Assembly: GCF_026072635.1 (NCBI RefSeq)
Contig: NZ_AP023081.1
Location: forward strand, 2,006,501 to 2,070,500
Direction of reading: 5' to 3'
From: Pseudomonas solani
GTDB taxonomy: Bacteria > Pseudomonadota > Gammaproteobacteria > Pseudomonadales > Pseudomonadaceae
Length of the DNA stretch: 64,000 nt
Shown here: one piece after another, positions 43,395 through 55,300 of the stretch
How positions within the stretch are numbered: position 1 is the stretch's first letter
How the letters are laid out: every line of letters starts with the position of its first letter
Made by a program: the position numbers and the translations under genes
The notes under the pieces: generated by a model
The model's input: the letters and a program-made list of their open reading frames with translations, nothing else
What the model was told of the DNA's origin: nothing
Databases searched by the model: none

Positions 43395-46300
43395 TCAGCT
43401 AGGAACGATATCAATTGGCCATTTCGGCTGGTTCTGGAAGCCTCGGAACTTCACCGAGATCGCCTTCACGCCGATCGGTACCTCGCCCAGGCGTTTCACC
43501 TGCCCGGTCTTCAGGTCGACGAAGCCGAGGCTGCGACGCACATTACCGTCCACTTCATCCTCCACCAGCAGCATGGCGCCACCGGCCTGGGGCATGTCGT
43601 CCATGGAGAGCACTTTCGGGGCGCTGCCGAAGCCATCGCCGAAGGTAAGCTCGGCCAGGGTCACCCAACCATTGTTCGCACTCAGGCGGCTCAGTGAGCA
43701 GCCGTTCAGCAACAGGGGCTCGCCCTGCCATTGAGCTAGGCCGGCGCCGCAACGGAGGTCCGCCTCGTGCTGGGAGAGGACCTGCACCTCGTTCTGGCCC
43801 CAGGAGGTGCGACGGAGCTGGCTCAGCGTGAGGAAATCCTGGTCATCGATGTTCTCGGACATGAGCATATAGGCCAGGTTGCCCCGGGCATCGTCCAGCA
43901 GCTGCCCGCTGGGACTGGCCCAGGCGCTGTCGTCGAGCCGCCCCAGGGAAGGCAGCTCATACGCCTCGTAGCCGAAGCCTTCCGAAGAGCCTGAGGTCGC
44001 CGTCCAGAGGTCGCCGTTGTTATCCACGTCCAGGCTGACATACCAGCCATTGAGATCACCGGCCGTCGTCATCGGCCCGGTGAAGCCGGACTGTTTCAGC
44101 ACGCGGCTGGTTTCCATGCCGTCGGCATCTTCCAGCCCGAAGACCTCGAATTCCGGCAGGGACGCGGGGTCGCTCGGGTCGCTGCCCACCTGCACTTCCA
44201 GGGCATCGTTGAAACCGTCGCCATCGCTGTCCGGGTTGCTGTCGCTGGAGCCGTGCTGGGCTTCGGCGGCGTTGCACAGCAGGTCCAGGTCGTCGTCGCG
44301 GCACGGTGTGAAGTTGACGAGACGCTCACGATCGGCGGCAGAGATGCCCTTGAGCGCGTTCTCGCTCAATCCCTGAAGCACACTGGCCATGTCCTGGGCG
44401 CCGGCTTCGGCGTTTTCAACGGCCAGGAACGACATCACCACGCGGTGCTCGTTGGCAGGTATCTCGAAGCGATAACCGATGCGCCAGCTGTAGTAGGCAT
44501 CGCTGTACAGCTCGTCGCTGTTGAGCGAGGCGCGCCCTGCCGGGTCCGCGAAGACATGCACGGTGGAAATCGGGCCCGGCATGTTGCCCTGCTCTCCATA
44601 AGTCCGCTTGCGCAGGCTCAGCCAGCTGTCATCGGCGGTGAGCTGGTCGTCGCCGCTGGAAGTCTGCTGCAGGTTGCCCGGCCCCCAGTAGTGCGGGCGA
44701 GAACTGAGGATCGGAGCGATGGTCCGGGCCTGGCCGCTGACGTTGTAGTAGCGGTCCAGCACCCGCAGGAAGCTGCGGCCGGTAGCCGGCGCGTAGTACT
44801 CGCGGCTGACCAGCAGGCCTGCGTCCACCGCCTTCAGCGGCGAGCGCCAGATCGGCTCGTCGCCCATGCGGCTATAGAGCTGGGGCTGCAGCGGTGCGGC
44901 CTGCACACGCGCCGCCACCCCTGCCTGCGAGTTGCCGAGGCCTTCGAGCTCCAGGGCATATTCCACGCCGAGGTTGCCGGACCCATCAGTACGCTGGATG
45001 CGCACGCGGCCATTCTGCTCGACGAACAGGCTCAGGCCGGCCTCCATCTGCATGGAGGGGGAATCGCCTTGGCCCAGCGGGAGGCGGTCGTCGGCACGGT
45101 TCTCGGGGTCGGTGCCGTCCGCGAACAGCTCGTCACCGTCGCCACGGCCGCCGCCATCGCTGTCGAATTTGTTCGGCGACAGGCCCAGCTCCAGCTCCAG
45201 CTTGTCGGGCAGGCCGTCACCGTCGCCGTCCAGCAGGCGCGGGTGAGTGCCCTGGCGGAATTCCTCGATATTGCTCAGGCCGTCGCCGTCCTCGTCGCCA
45301 TCCGGGCTGGTGCCGTCCATGCCGTACTCGACCTCGAAGGGGTCCTCCATGCCGTCATCGTCGCTGTCGCGCTTGTCCGGGCGGGTGCCGTACTGGCGCA
45401 CTTCCTGGTAGTCGTTGAGTCCATCGCCGTCGGTGTCCGCCTTCAGCGGGTCGGCGTTGTTCTCCACTTCTTCGCGGTCGTTCAGCCAGTCACCGTCGGT
45501 ATCCTGGCGGGTCGGGTCGGTGTGGTGCAGGCGCACCTCGTCGGCATCCGACAGGCCCTCACCGTCGGTGTCGGAGCTGTAGGGGTTGGTACCGTGCTCC
45601 TGCTCTTCCAGGTTGCTCAGGCCATCATCGTCCCAGTCTTCGCCGGCCGCTTCCGGGTTGGCTTCCAGCGGCGCCGGGCCGTAGTTCAGCTCGAAGTAAT
45701 CGTCCAAGCCGTCGCTGTCGCTGTCGATCACGTCCAGGCGAGTGCCGAGCAGGGTCTCGCGGATGTCCGAGAGGCCATCGCCGTCGGTGTCCGCGTGGCC
45801 CGGCAGGCGGTCGACGTCCATCCGGTAGTTGCCTTCGGCCGTGGGCACGTAGGTGACGGTGTAGCCATGCAGGTCGAAGTTGCAGTAGCCGCTCTGCTGG
45901 ATGGCGTAGTCCGGGTAGACCAGACGGCCATTCACACTCGGCAGGTTCTGCGAATCCACGGCGCCGTACCACTCGCCATGGGCGAAGCGGGTACGGGTCT
46001 GCAGGCCGCAATGCCAGCCGTTGAGCGGCAGCTTGTAGTAACGGTTTTCGATGCGGCCGTCACGGTGGATCACGGTCTGCACGTCTACCAGTTCGTCGCT
46101 GCTCACGCCCTCGCGACCCCAGTCGGTCCAGGTGAGGACCAGGCGGTCCGGCAGCGTGGCCAGGTGGAAGGCCTGGCTGCCCTGGTCGTTCTCCACCAGG
46201 CGCTGCAGCGGAATGTCCTGGATGCCGTTGCTGCCGCCGATCTCCACCTGCTGGTCATGCACACGGATCGTCAGCGCCTTGTCGGCGAAGGCGAAGTCAG

Positions 46301-49300
46301 CGGGCAACTGCAGGTCGAGCTGGGTGTTGGGGTCGTCGTAACGCTGGCCGAGGTCGCCGCTCAGGGGCTCGACATAGTTGTCCTCGCCACCCAGCATCAC
46401 ATCACCGGCGTCGTAGGACCCGTCGATGTTCAGCTGCACGGCCTGTTCGGCGTGCACCGGGTAACCCAGCACGTCCTTGTCGAGCTTGATCAGCCACTGC
46501 GCATTCTCGCGGCGGTTCAGGTCCTCGAAGAGGAAGCGACCATCGGCACCCGTGGTCACGGTGCTGGAGTCGCCCAGCAGGCGCGCCATGAACGCCGGGA
46601 CTTCGCCGCCCTGATCCTGGTTGCGACTGAGGCTGACCTGGACATCCGCCAGGGGCACGCCCAGTTCGTTGACCACGCGACCGGCGATGCTGCTCGGCGG
46701 CACTGCCACCACGTCAAGCTCCAGGGTCTGGCGACCAACGTTGTGGTTGCTGTCGGTGGCGCGGACCTCGAAGCGCACGGTGCCCTCGCCCGGCAGGGTC
46801 AGCTGCTGCTGGTGCTGGCCGACGCCGTTGAACACGGCCTGCTGCTCGCCGTCCATGAGCAGTTCGACCTCGCCGACGATGCCGGCGTCCTGCACGTCGA
46901 AGGTCAGGGTGATCGGGTCGCCCGGGTAGAACGGGCCTTCGCTGTGGGCGATGCTCACGCTGGGCGCCTGGGTGTCGGGCACGCTCGGCTCGGGGTCGCG
47001 GCCATCGGGGATGCCGTCGCCATCGACGTCCGGGTTTTCCGGGTCGAGGCCCAGCGGAATCTCGTCGGCGTCCGGCAGGCCGTCGTTGTCGGAGTCCACC
47101 AGGTCGCTGAGGTTGACCAGGTCCTGGACCTCTTCCTGGGTCACGCCGACGTCTTCGAAGGTGGCCGACGCCAGTTCACGCAGCACACGCTCGGCTTCGG
47201 TACGGCTGTAGTTCTGCACGGCGTAGTGCATCAGCACCTGGCGGCTATGGGGCTTGAGCGTCAGGTTGTACGTCACCGAGTAATCGTCGCCACTGCGCAT
47301 CACGAAGGTCGGGCGCACCTTGGCACTGGCGCTGCTGAACAGCAGGCCCACGGCCGGGTCGCCACCGCCATTGCTGCCGTCGTCGGTCAGCAGCCAGTTG
47401 TCGGCCGTGGTGAAGGCCTGGTCGCCGCTGGACGTAGCGATGGTGTAGGTGGAGCCATCGGAGCCGAGGTTGCCGTTGATCCGCACCGGGATGGTCAGTT
47501 CCTGGTCGCCGGTGTTCTCGATGCGCTCGATGAAGCGCGCGTAGCTGCCGCTCTCCGGTACGTAGATGCTGCGGCTGACCTTGAGTACGCCGTTGCCCAT
47601 GGCCTGCGCAGGCAGCGTCACTTCGCGGCCGGCCAGGCGCAGCAGGCCCGTGCTGATGGAGGGGAAGCCCTGCTCGTTCACCGTCAGGTACTGGCCGCCG
47701 TCATAGGCGTCGCTGGTGCCGTCGTTGATCGTCCCGTTGCCCTGGATATCCCAGCGGTAGCCGTTGTTGAGGTTGTAGGCGAACCCGACGTTGCCCTCGT
47801 AGCTCAGCTCCGCGTCGGTGATGGGGTCACGGACCTGGCGAGGCAGGGCCTTGAGCACCAGCGGTTCGACGCGAACGTCTTCCGAGTCCACCGGCACCTG
47901 TGCCAGCACCTGGGCAAACATGGGTTGCTTGCCGAACAGCGCGGTGGCCTGGACCTTCAGCGCCGTGTCGGTGGTCAGCACCTGGAGCTGGTAATGGCCC
48001 TGGGCGTCGGTGGTGGTCTCGATGCCTTTCACCCGTACCAGGGCGCCGGCGATGCCTTTGCCCAGCACGTCCTGCACGCGACCGGAAACCTGCAGCTCGG
48101 GCACGGTGGCGACGGCCACGGTCAGGTCCGCAGTGCGCACGTTGCCGTTGCTGTCGGTGGCACGGACCTGCAGCAGGGTGCTGTCCTGGTTCGGCAGGAT
48201 CACGGTGAAGGTCTGGGTGCCGCCGCTGGTGCGGGTTTCGCGCAGCAGGCCGTCCTGCAGCAGCTCGACCTTGGCCACCAGGCCGTTGTCGCTGATCAGC
48301 GCGGTCACGTCCAGCGGCTGGCCGCCGTAGCGACGGGCCGGCTCCAGGGGCTGGAAGGTGACGTTGGGCGCGGTGGCGTCAGGCACCAGCGGCTCGCTGT
48401 CCTTGCCGTCCGGGATGCCGTCGTGGTCGCTGTCCGGGTTGGCCGGGTCGGTGCCCAGGCGCGCTTCGTCGGCGTCGCTCAGACCGTCTTCGTCCTGGTC
48501 GTAGAAGGCGAAGAAGTTCACCACCTTGCCGGCCAGGGTCGGGTCGAGGTTGTCCAGGCCCAGGCCCTTGAGGCTGCGCAGGCGAGCGCCGGTCTGCATG
48601 GCGGCATCGGCCGAGCCTTCCAGGGTGGAGAAGTGCATGACCACGCGGCGTTCGCCCGCCGGGATGCGCACCTGGTACTCCGCCAGCCATTGACGGCCGT
48701 TGCGGCTGACCAGGCTGGTGCCCTGGCGACGGTTGGCGTTGCCGCCCAGCACCTGCAGCAGCACCGGACGGGTCGGCGTGGCGGAGTCGCGCAGCGCCAG
48801 GTAGTCGTCGGCGATGGTCAGCTGGTCGTCGCCACTGCTGGTGACGATGGCGGTCTGGGCGTCGTTGGCACCGTAGTAGGACTGCAGGCGCAGGGTGACC
48901 ACCTGCTCGGTACCGCTCGGGTTGTCGAGGATCTCCAGGTAGCGGGCATAGGCACCACCCACGCTGGGCACCAGCACGCGGCGGCTGACCACTAGGTTGC
49001 CCAGGCGGCGCCCTTCGTAGTGGTACTCGCGGCCGTTGGCGCTGCTGGTGGCATGGTTGTAGGAGTAGCCGTACTGGTTGCCGTTGACGAACAGCTGGTT
49101 GGCCCAGTAGTTCGGGTCCACCGCGCCGCCGGTGGTGGAGCGCAGATCGCCACTGTAATAGAAGTTCCAGTCGCGGTTGTTCTCGTCCTTGGCGGTGCGA
49201 TAGCCATTGATGTTCGCGCGGTCGTCGGCGGCCACCTTGGGATCGGTGCCATCGACGAAGCGTTCGTTGATGTCGCGGCGGCCACCGTTGTCGCCGTCGG

Positions 49301-52300
49301 CCTTGAGCGGGTCGCTCGGCGGCGTGCCCAGCACTTCCCAGCCGTCCAGCAGCTCGTCGCCATCGGTGTCGACGTTGCGCGGCGAGGTGCCGGCCTGGAA
49401 TTCGGCCAGGTTGCTCAGGCCGTCGCCGTCGGTGTCGTCCTGGGCGCCGACGTTGAGCAGGTTGTTGTCCACCTCGTACTTGTCGGGCAGGCCGTCGTCG
49501 TCGCTGTCCGCCTTGAGCGGATCGGTACCGTGGTTGAAGAGCTCGGCGTAGTCGCTGAGGCCATCGCCATCGGTGTCGGCCAGGTCCGGACGGGTGCCAC
49601 GCGCGACTTCATCGGCATCGAGGACGCGATCCAGGTCGGTGTCGCGGGTCAGCGGGCTGGAATGATGCACCAGCACCTCGGCACCGTCGGTGAGCCCGTC
49701 GCCATCGGTATCGGCCACGCGCGGGTGGCTGCCGGCATCCTGCTCCTGCAGGTTGTTCAGGCCGTCGCCGTCGGTGTCTTCGACCGCTTCGCCGTTGGCG
49801 AGCTTGGCCGCGAAACCATAGCGCTGCTCGAAGCCGTCACGCAGGCCGTCACCGTCGCTGTCGGCCTTGAGCGGGTCGAGGCCCAGCAGGTATTCGAGGG
49901 CATCGGCCAGGCCGTCGCCATCGCTGTCCGCCTGGGTGGTCCAGTTGACGATGCCGCGCTGCTCTTCAAGGGTCAGGTTCGGTTCCTGGACATCGCTATT
50001 GGCCAGTTGCTCCAGGGTGCTGCGCGCACGTTCGCGGCTGGCATCCTGCACCAGGTACTGCACCAGCACCTGACGGCTGCGCGGCGCCAGGGTGACCTGG
50101 TAGTTGGCACGGTACTGGTTGCCGCTGAGCCAGGTGGAAACCGGGCGCAGGGGCGCATCCGTGCCTCCGATGACCACGCCGGCAGCGTACAGGCCACTGT
50201 CTGGGGCCACGTCGTCGGTCAGCAGGTAGCTGTCTTCCGGGTCGAAGCCGGCGTCACCGGACGAGGTCTGTACCACGGGGCGGGTCGCGTAGAAGTTGCC
50301 GTACACATAGAAGGGCACGGTCACCGGCTGGTCGCTGGGGTTCTCCAGCACGTTGATGAAGCGGGCGTAGTTCTGGTTCGCCGGCACATAAACCTTGCGG
50401 CTGACCATGACATTGCCGAGCTGCTTGGCCGGATAGATCAGCTCGCGGCCATCCAGGCGGGTGCGATAGGTGTTGCTGTTGTAGTTGTTGCCATTGACGA
50501 CGAGGTACTGGGCACCGCTGAAGGTCCAGTTGGAGGCGTAGGTGCCGTTGTTGATACCGCCATAGGTGTTGAAGTCCCAACGGACGCTGTTGTTCACCTC
50601 ACGATTGAAATAGGTGCTTTCCTCGGCGGCAGCCACATGGCGCTCTTCGATCGGCTCGAACGCGGTACGGCCGTGAGCGGCCAGCACCAGGTCACCGATA
50701 TCGGAACTGCTGCCACGGGCCAGCTCGAACACCTCGCTGGTGGCGGAGACCAGCTGGTTGCCGAAGCGTGCCTCGGCCTTGACCCGTGGTTCCAGCGCCA
50801 GGGTGGAGGCAGACAGGGTGAAGCGGCCCTGGCTATCGCTGGTGACGGTGGCCGAGGACGGCATCGGGCCGGTGCCATTGCTGAAGGCCACTTCGTCCAC
50901 CAGGGTCCAGGGACCATTGGCGCGGAAGCTGACACGAACGTAGCGGCTGTTGATGTTCAGCCCGGACAGAGTCAGTTGGGCATGGGCGTCGAGGGACATC
51001 CGATCGCGGTTGTTGGCATTGCTCGGGGCGGTGTTCAGGGTGCCGACCGGCACCCAGTCGTTGCCCACTTTCTGCAGCACGTCGAAGGACGGCAGCACGT
51101 AGTCCGACAGGGTGTTCTGGGTCGAGCCGACCTTGAGGCTGGTCAGGCTGACCACACGGCCGAAGTCGAAGTCGACGTTCAGGGTGCGGTCGCTCCAGCC
51201 CAGCCACTCGTAGGCACCGCCTGCGCCCAGGTCAGCGGCATAGCCGGCCACGCCCAGTTGGCCGTCGATCAGTTGGCGACCGTAGTCGTCGCCGTAGCAG
51301 TAGTGCCAGCAGTCCGTACCCTGGTCCAGGGTGTAGGAGACCGGCTTGATGCGGGCGGCTTCGTAGCCGTCGACCAGGGTCACCTGGGCGCCTTCCACGG
51401 CGCGGCCGTTGCCATCCAGCACGCGGCCGGTGACCTGGGTGCCGGCGTCGTCCACCAGGCTCAGGCGGCGCACGCCGCTGCGGCTTTCGTTGCCGTTGGT
51501 GTCGCGGGCGCTGGCTTCGATATCCAGCTGCGCGCCAACGGCCGGCACGCGGATCACATGCTGGTAGGGCGCGCGGTCATAGGTGGCCACGGCCACGCCG
51601 TTGACATAGAAGGTCACGCTGGCCACGCGGCCGTCGTCGCTGGCGTCGGCACGCAGGCGCAGTTGCTGGCCGTGGGCCAGGCTGGCGCCGGCCGCCGGGG
51701 AGACCAGGCTCACGGTCGGCGCCTGGGTGTCCTTCTCGGTGGGCGCGCTGTCTTCGCCGTCGAGCAGGCCGTCCTTGTCCATGTCCGCGTCCAGCGGGTT
51801 CAGGCCACGGGCCACTTCCACGCCATCGGACAGGCCATCGCCGTCGGTGTCCGCCACCTTCGGATTGGTGAGGGTCTCCAGCAGCTCCTGCTTGTTGCTC
51901 AGGCCGTCATTGTCATAGTCCTGGCCGGCGTCCTGGGCGTTGCGCGGGTTGAGGATGTCGGCGTAGGGGCCCTTCAGCTCGATGAAGTCGGAGAGGCCAT
52001 CGCCATCGGTGTCCGCCAGGTCCGGGCGGGTGCCGTAATTGTTGATCTCTTCGTAGTCCGGGATGCCGTCGTCGTCGCTGTCGGCCTTGCGCGGGTTGGC
52101 CTTGTACTGGACTTCCTGGGCGTCGAGCACGCGGTCGTAGTCGCCGTCCTCGCTCAGCGGGTCGCTGTTGTGCTGGTTGACCTCGGCGCCATCGGTCAGC
52201 CCGTCCTCGTCGCTGTCGACCTGACGCGGGTGGGTGCCCAGCTCCTGCTCGCGCAGGTTGCTCAGGCCGTCGCCGTCGCTGTCCAGGTTCTGCTCGCCCG

Positions 52301-55300
52301 CCACCAGCGGGTTGAAGCCGTACTTGACCTCGAAGCCGTCCAGCAGGCCGTCGCCATCGCGGTCGGCGATGAAGGCGCTGGTGCCATTGGCGTATTCGTA
52401 GACGTCCTTGAGGCCGTCGTTGTCGCTGTCCTTGAGGGTCAGCTCGTGCATCATCACCAGGATGCCCGGGTGGTAGATGGTGAACAGCGGGTCGTTGTCG
52501 CCCGGGCGGCCCGACTCGGTCGGGGTGAAGCCGAAATAGACCTGGCCGGCGCCATAGGCATAGCGGATGGCGACCACGCGTTTTTCCGCACGGGTGCCGG
52601 TGAACATCAGCGGTGCGGTACCGGGCGCCAGCTTGTCCATCGGCATGTAGGCGTGGCCGGAATAGCTGGTGTTGCGATAGGGCCACCAGGAACCGACGCG
52701 GCTTTCACTGGCATCGGACCAGCGCAGCACCGGCGTCAGGCGGATCGAGCTGCCCGTCCACACCGACTCCGCAGGCTGGCCGGGCACGTCCGCCAGCACG
52801 GCATTGGAGCTGGTGTTGTAGTTCTCGCTGAACAGCAGCGTGCCGCCGTTCTGGACGAAGGCGAAGACCTTGGCGCGGTTGCTGGAGTAGTTGCCGTTGC
52901 CGTAGTAGTCCCGCGAGCTGTCCACCATCAGCATGTCGACTTGCGACAGGTCGAAGCTGGCCAGGTTGCTCACCTGCACCGGCTCGTAGCCGGCACGCTC
53001 GATGATCAGCCGCTGCGAGGGCTGGCCGGCGTTGAAGCGCGCGTTGAAGTAGCCCACCCGCACCTTCGGCTGCTGCAGAGTGATGGTGCCGACGTCCGTG
53101 GTGCCGCCCCAGACCGGGTCGGTGGGTGCGGAGACGGCGGTCACCGCCTGGTTGCCCAGCAGGCCGCTGGCGATGACCGAGACCACGCCCGGTGCCACCG
53201 GCACGCGGGTGATGACGAAGCTGCCGTCGCCGCCGCTGACTGCGGTCTGGCCGCCGACGTCGAGCTGGGCGCCCACCACCGGCTGGCCGTTGCTGTCGAG
53301 CACGCGGCCGATCACGGTGGTCAGTGGGTCCTGCACCAGGGCGAAGCTGTGCTCGCCACTGCTGCCGACGTTGTTGTTGGTGTCGGTGGCGATGATTTCC
53401 AGGCGCAGGCTGTCGGCGTCGCTCGGCAGGTTCAGGCTGTAGGTGAAGGGCGCGGCGTTGACCAGCGCGATCTGGGCACCGTTGAGGCGGAACGCCACCT
53501 TGGTGACCCGGCCGTTGTCCTGCAGGGTCGGCACCAGGGTCATGCGCAGGCCCTTGATCAGGGTCTGGCCGACCTTCGGATTGTCCAGGCCCACGCGGGG
53601 CGCCTGGGTGTCCTTGACCAGCGGCTCGGCGTCTTCGTCGTCGCGCAGGCCGTCGCCGTCGGTGTCGGCCTTCAGCGGGTCGGTGCCCTTCTGGTCCACT
53701 TCGACGCCGTCCAGCAGGGTGTCACCGTCGCTGTCCGGGTTGTTGATCAGGGTGCCCAGCTGCGCCTCACGGGCGTTGCTCAGGCCGTCGTTGTCCTTGT
53801 CGGCCTGGCCGTCGGCCGGGTCGCTGGGGTTCAGGCCCATCTGCAGTTCGAGCGGGTCGGGGATGCCGTCGCCGTCGGTGTCTTTCTTCAGCGGCGAGGA
53901 CGCCGGGATGTTGCTGACCTCGGCACCGTCGGACAGGCCGTCTTCGTCGGTGTCGACCTTCAGCGGGTCGGTGTGGTGGGTGCGCACTTCGGCGCCGTCG
54001 GAGAGGCCGTCGCCGTCGGTGTCGGCCACCCGCAGCTTGGTGCCCAGGGCGGCTTCTTCCAGGTTGCTCAGGCCGTCGCCGTCGAGGTCCTCGGCGCCGT
54101 CGTCGATGCCGTTGCCGTCGGAGTCGCGCAGCGCCGGGTCGAGGCCCTGGGTTTCCATTTCCAGCTTGTTGCTCAGGCCGTCACCGTCGAAGTCGCCGAC
54201 CGGGTCGAAGACCTGCAGTTTCAGGGCGTTGCCCAGCACCACCGGCTTGACCGGCGTGCCCGGCAGGGTGCCGCTCAGGGTCAGGGGCAGCAGGGCGCCG
54301 TCGGCGATCGGATCATTGGCCGCACTGAAGAGAGCCGGAACGGTGAGGGTGCGGGTCGGACTGTAGTACCAATTGAAGCCCTGGCTGGTGCCAGCCAGCT
54401 CGGCGCGGCCGTTGGCGACGTTGTACCAGCTGATGTTGTCGGCCAGGGTCAGCGGGATCTGGATGCTCTGGCCGGCCAGGACCTTGAGTGGCCCGGCGAC
54501 GCTGAACAGCGCATGGGGCGCGCACAGCTCGGCGCCCTGCTCGCGGACCTGGTCGTCGCGGGCGACGCCACGCAGACCGGAGCCGGTGGTGTCGTAGCGG
54601 TAGCAGCGGCCCAGCGCCAGGGCGGGCTGCGCGTCGAAGGTCAGGGTGCGGCCGTCGCTGCTGAGGGTGGCGCTGCCGCCACGGGCCGCGTTGCCTTCGA
54701 AGAACTTCAGGGCATCGCCGCTGGCCAGGCGCACCGGCTCGTCGAAGTCGAAGTAGGCGCGCAGCGCAGTGCCCTGGCGGGCCTCGATCAGGGCGCGGAC
54801 GACTTCCGGCGGCTGCACGGTGAAGCTGATGCGGAAGCGGCTGGTCAGGTCCAGGTTCGGCAGGGCCTGCACCGGCCCGGCCAGGCTGACGGTGACTTCC
54901 TCGAAGGTCTCGTCGCTGATGGCCATCCAGCCCTGGCCTGCGCTCAGTTGCACGGTGGTGCCACCGGCCTTGCCATCCACCAGGGCGGAGCCGCTGGCCT
55001 GGACGTTGACCGCCAGGTTGGCGGGCTTGCCGTCGACCTGGGTGATGGGGTTGCCGAAGCGGTCCTGCAGCATCAGTTGCAGGCGCACGTCCTGCTTGAT
55101 GCCACGGGTGAGCACCGCGCCGTCGTCCTGCACCCGGCCCTGGTCGTTGAGCAGGCGCAGGTGGCTGGCCACGGCCGGCAGCACGGTGAGGTCGAGGTTG
55201 CTGTAGCAGCAGTTGACGTTGCCGCGGGCGTCGTAGGTGTAGCGGATGCTGTTGCCATTGCTCGACAGCGGCAGGCTGAACTGGCCGGCTTTCTGGCCAA

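Noticed and set aside
44253..48995. A 1,580-codon plus-strand frame inside the giant gene, and an 860-codon one at 23688-26270
   Set aside because: Both are antisense shadows of clearly coding minus-strand genes (giant protein; gspE/gspF), with no domain similarity and no ribosome sites of note.
55195..55260. RHS/YD-like phrase YTYDARGNVNCCYS in the giant protein
   Set aside because: Only a single instance occurs, within a Big_1-like beta domain; true RHS proteins have many YD repeats.
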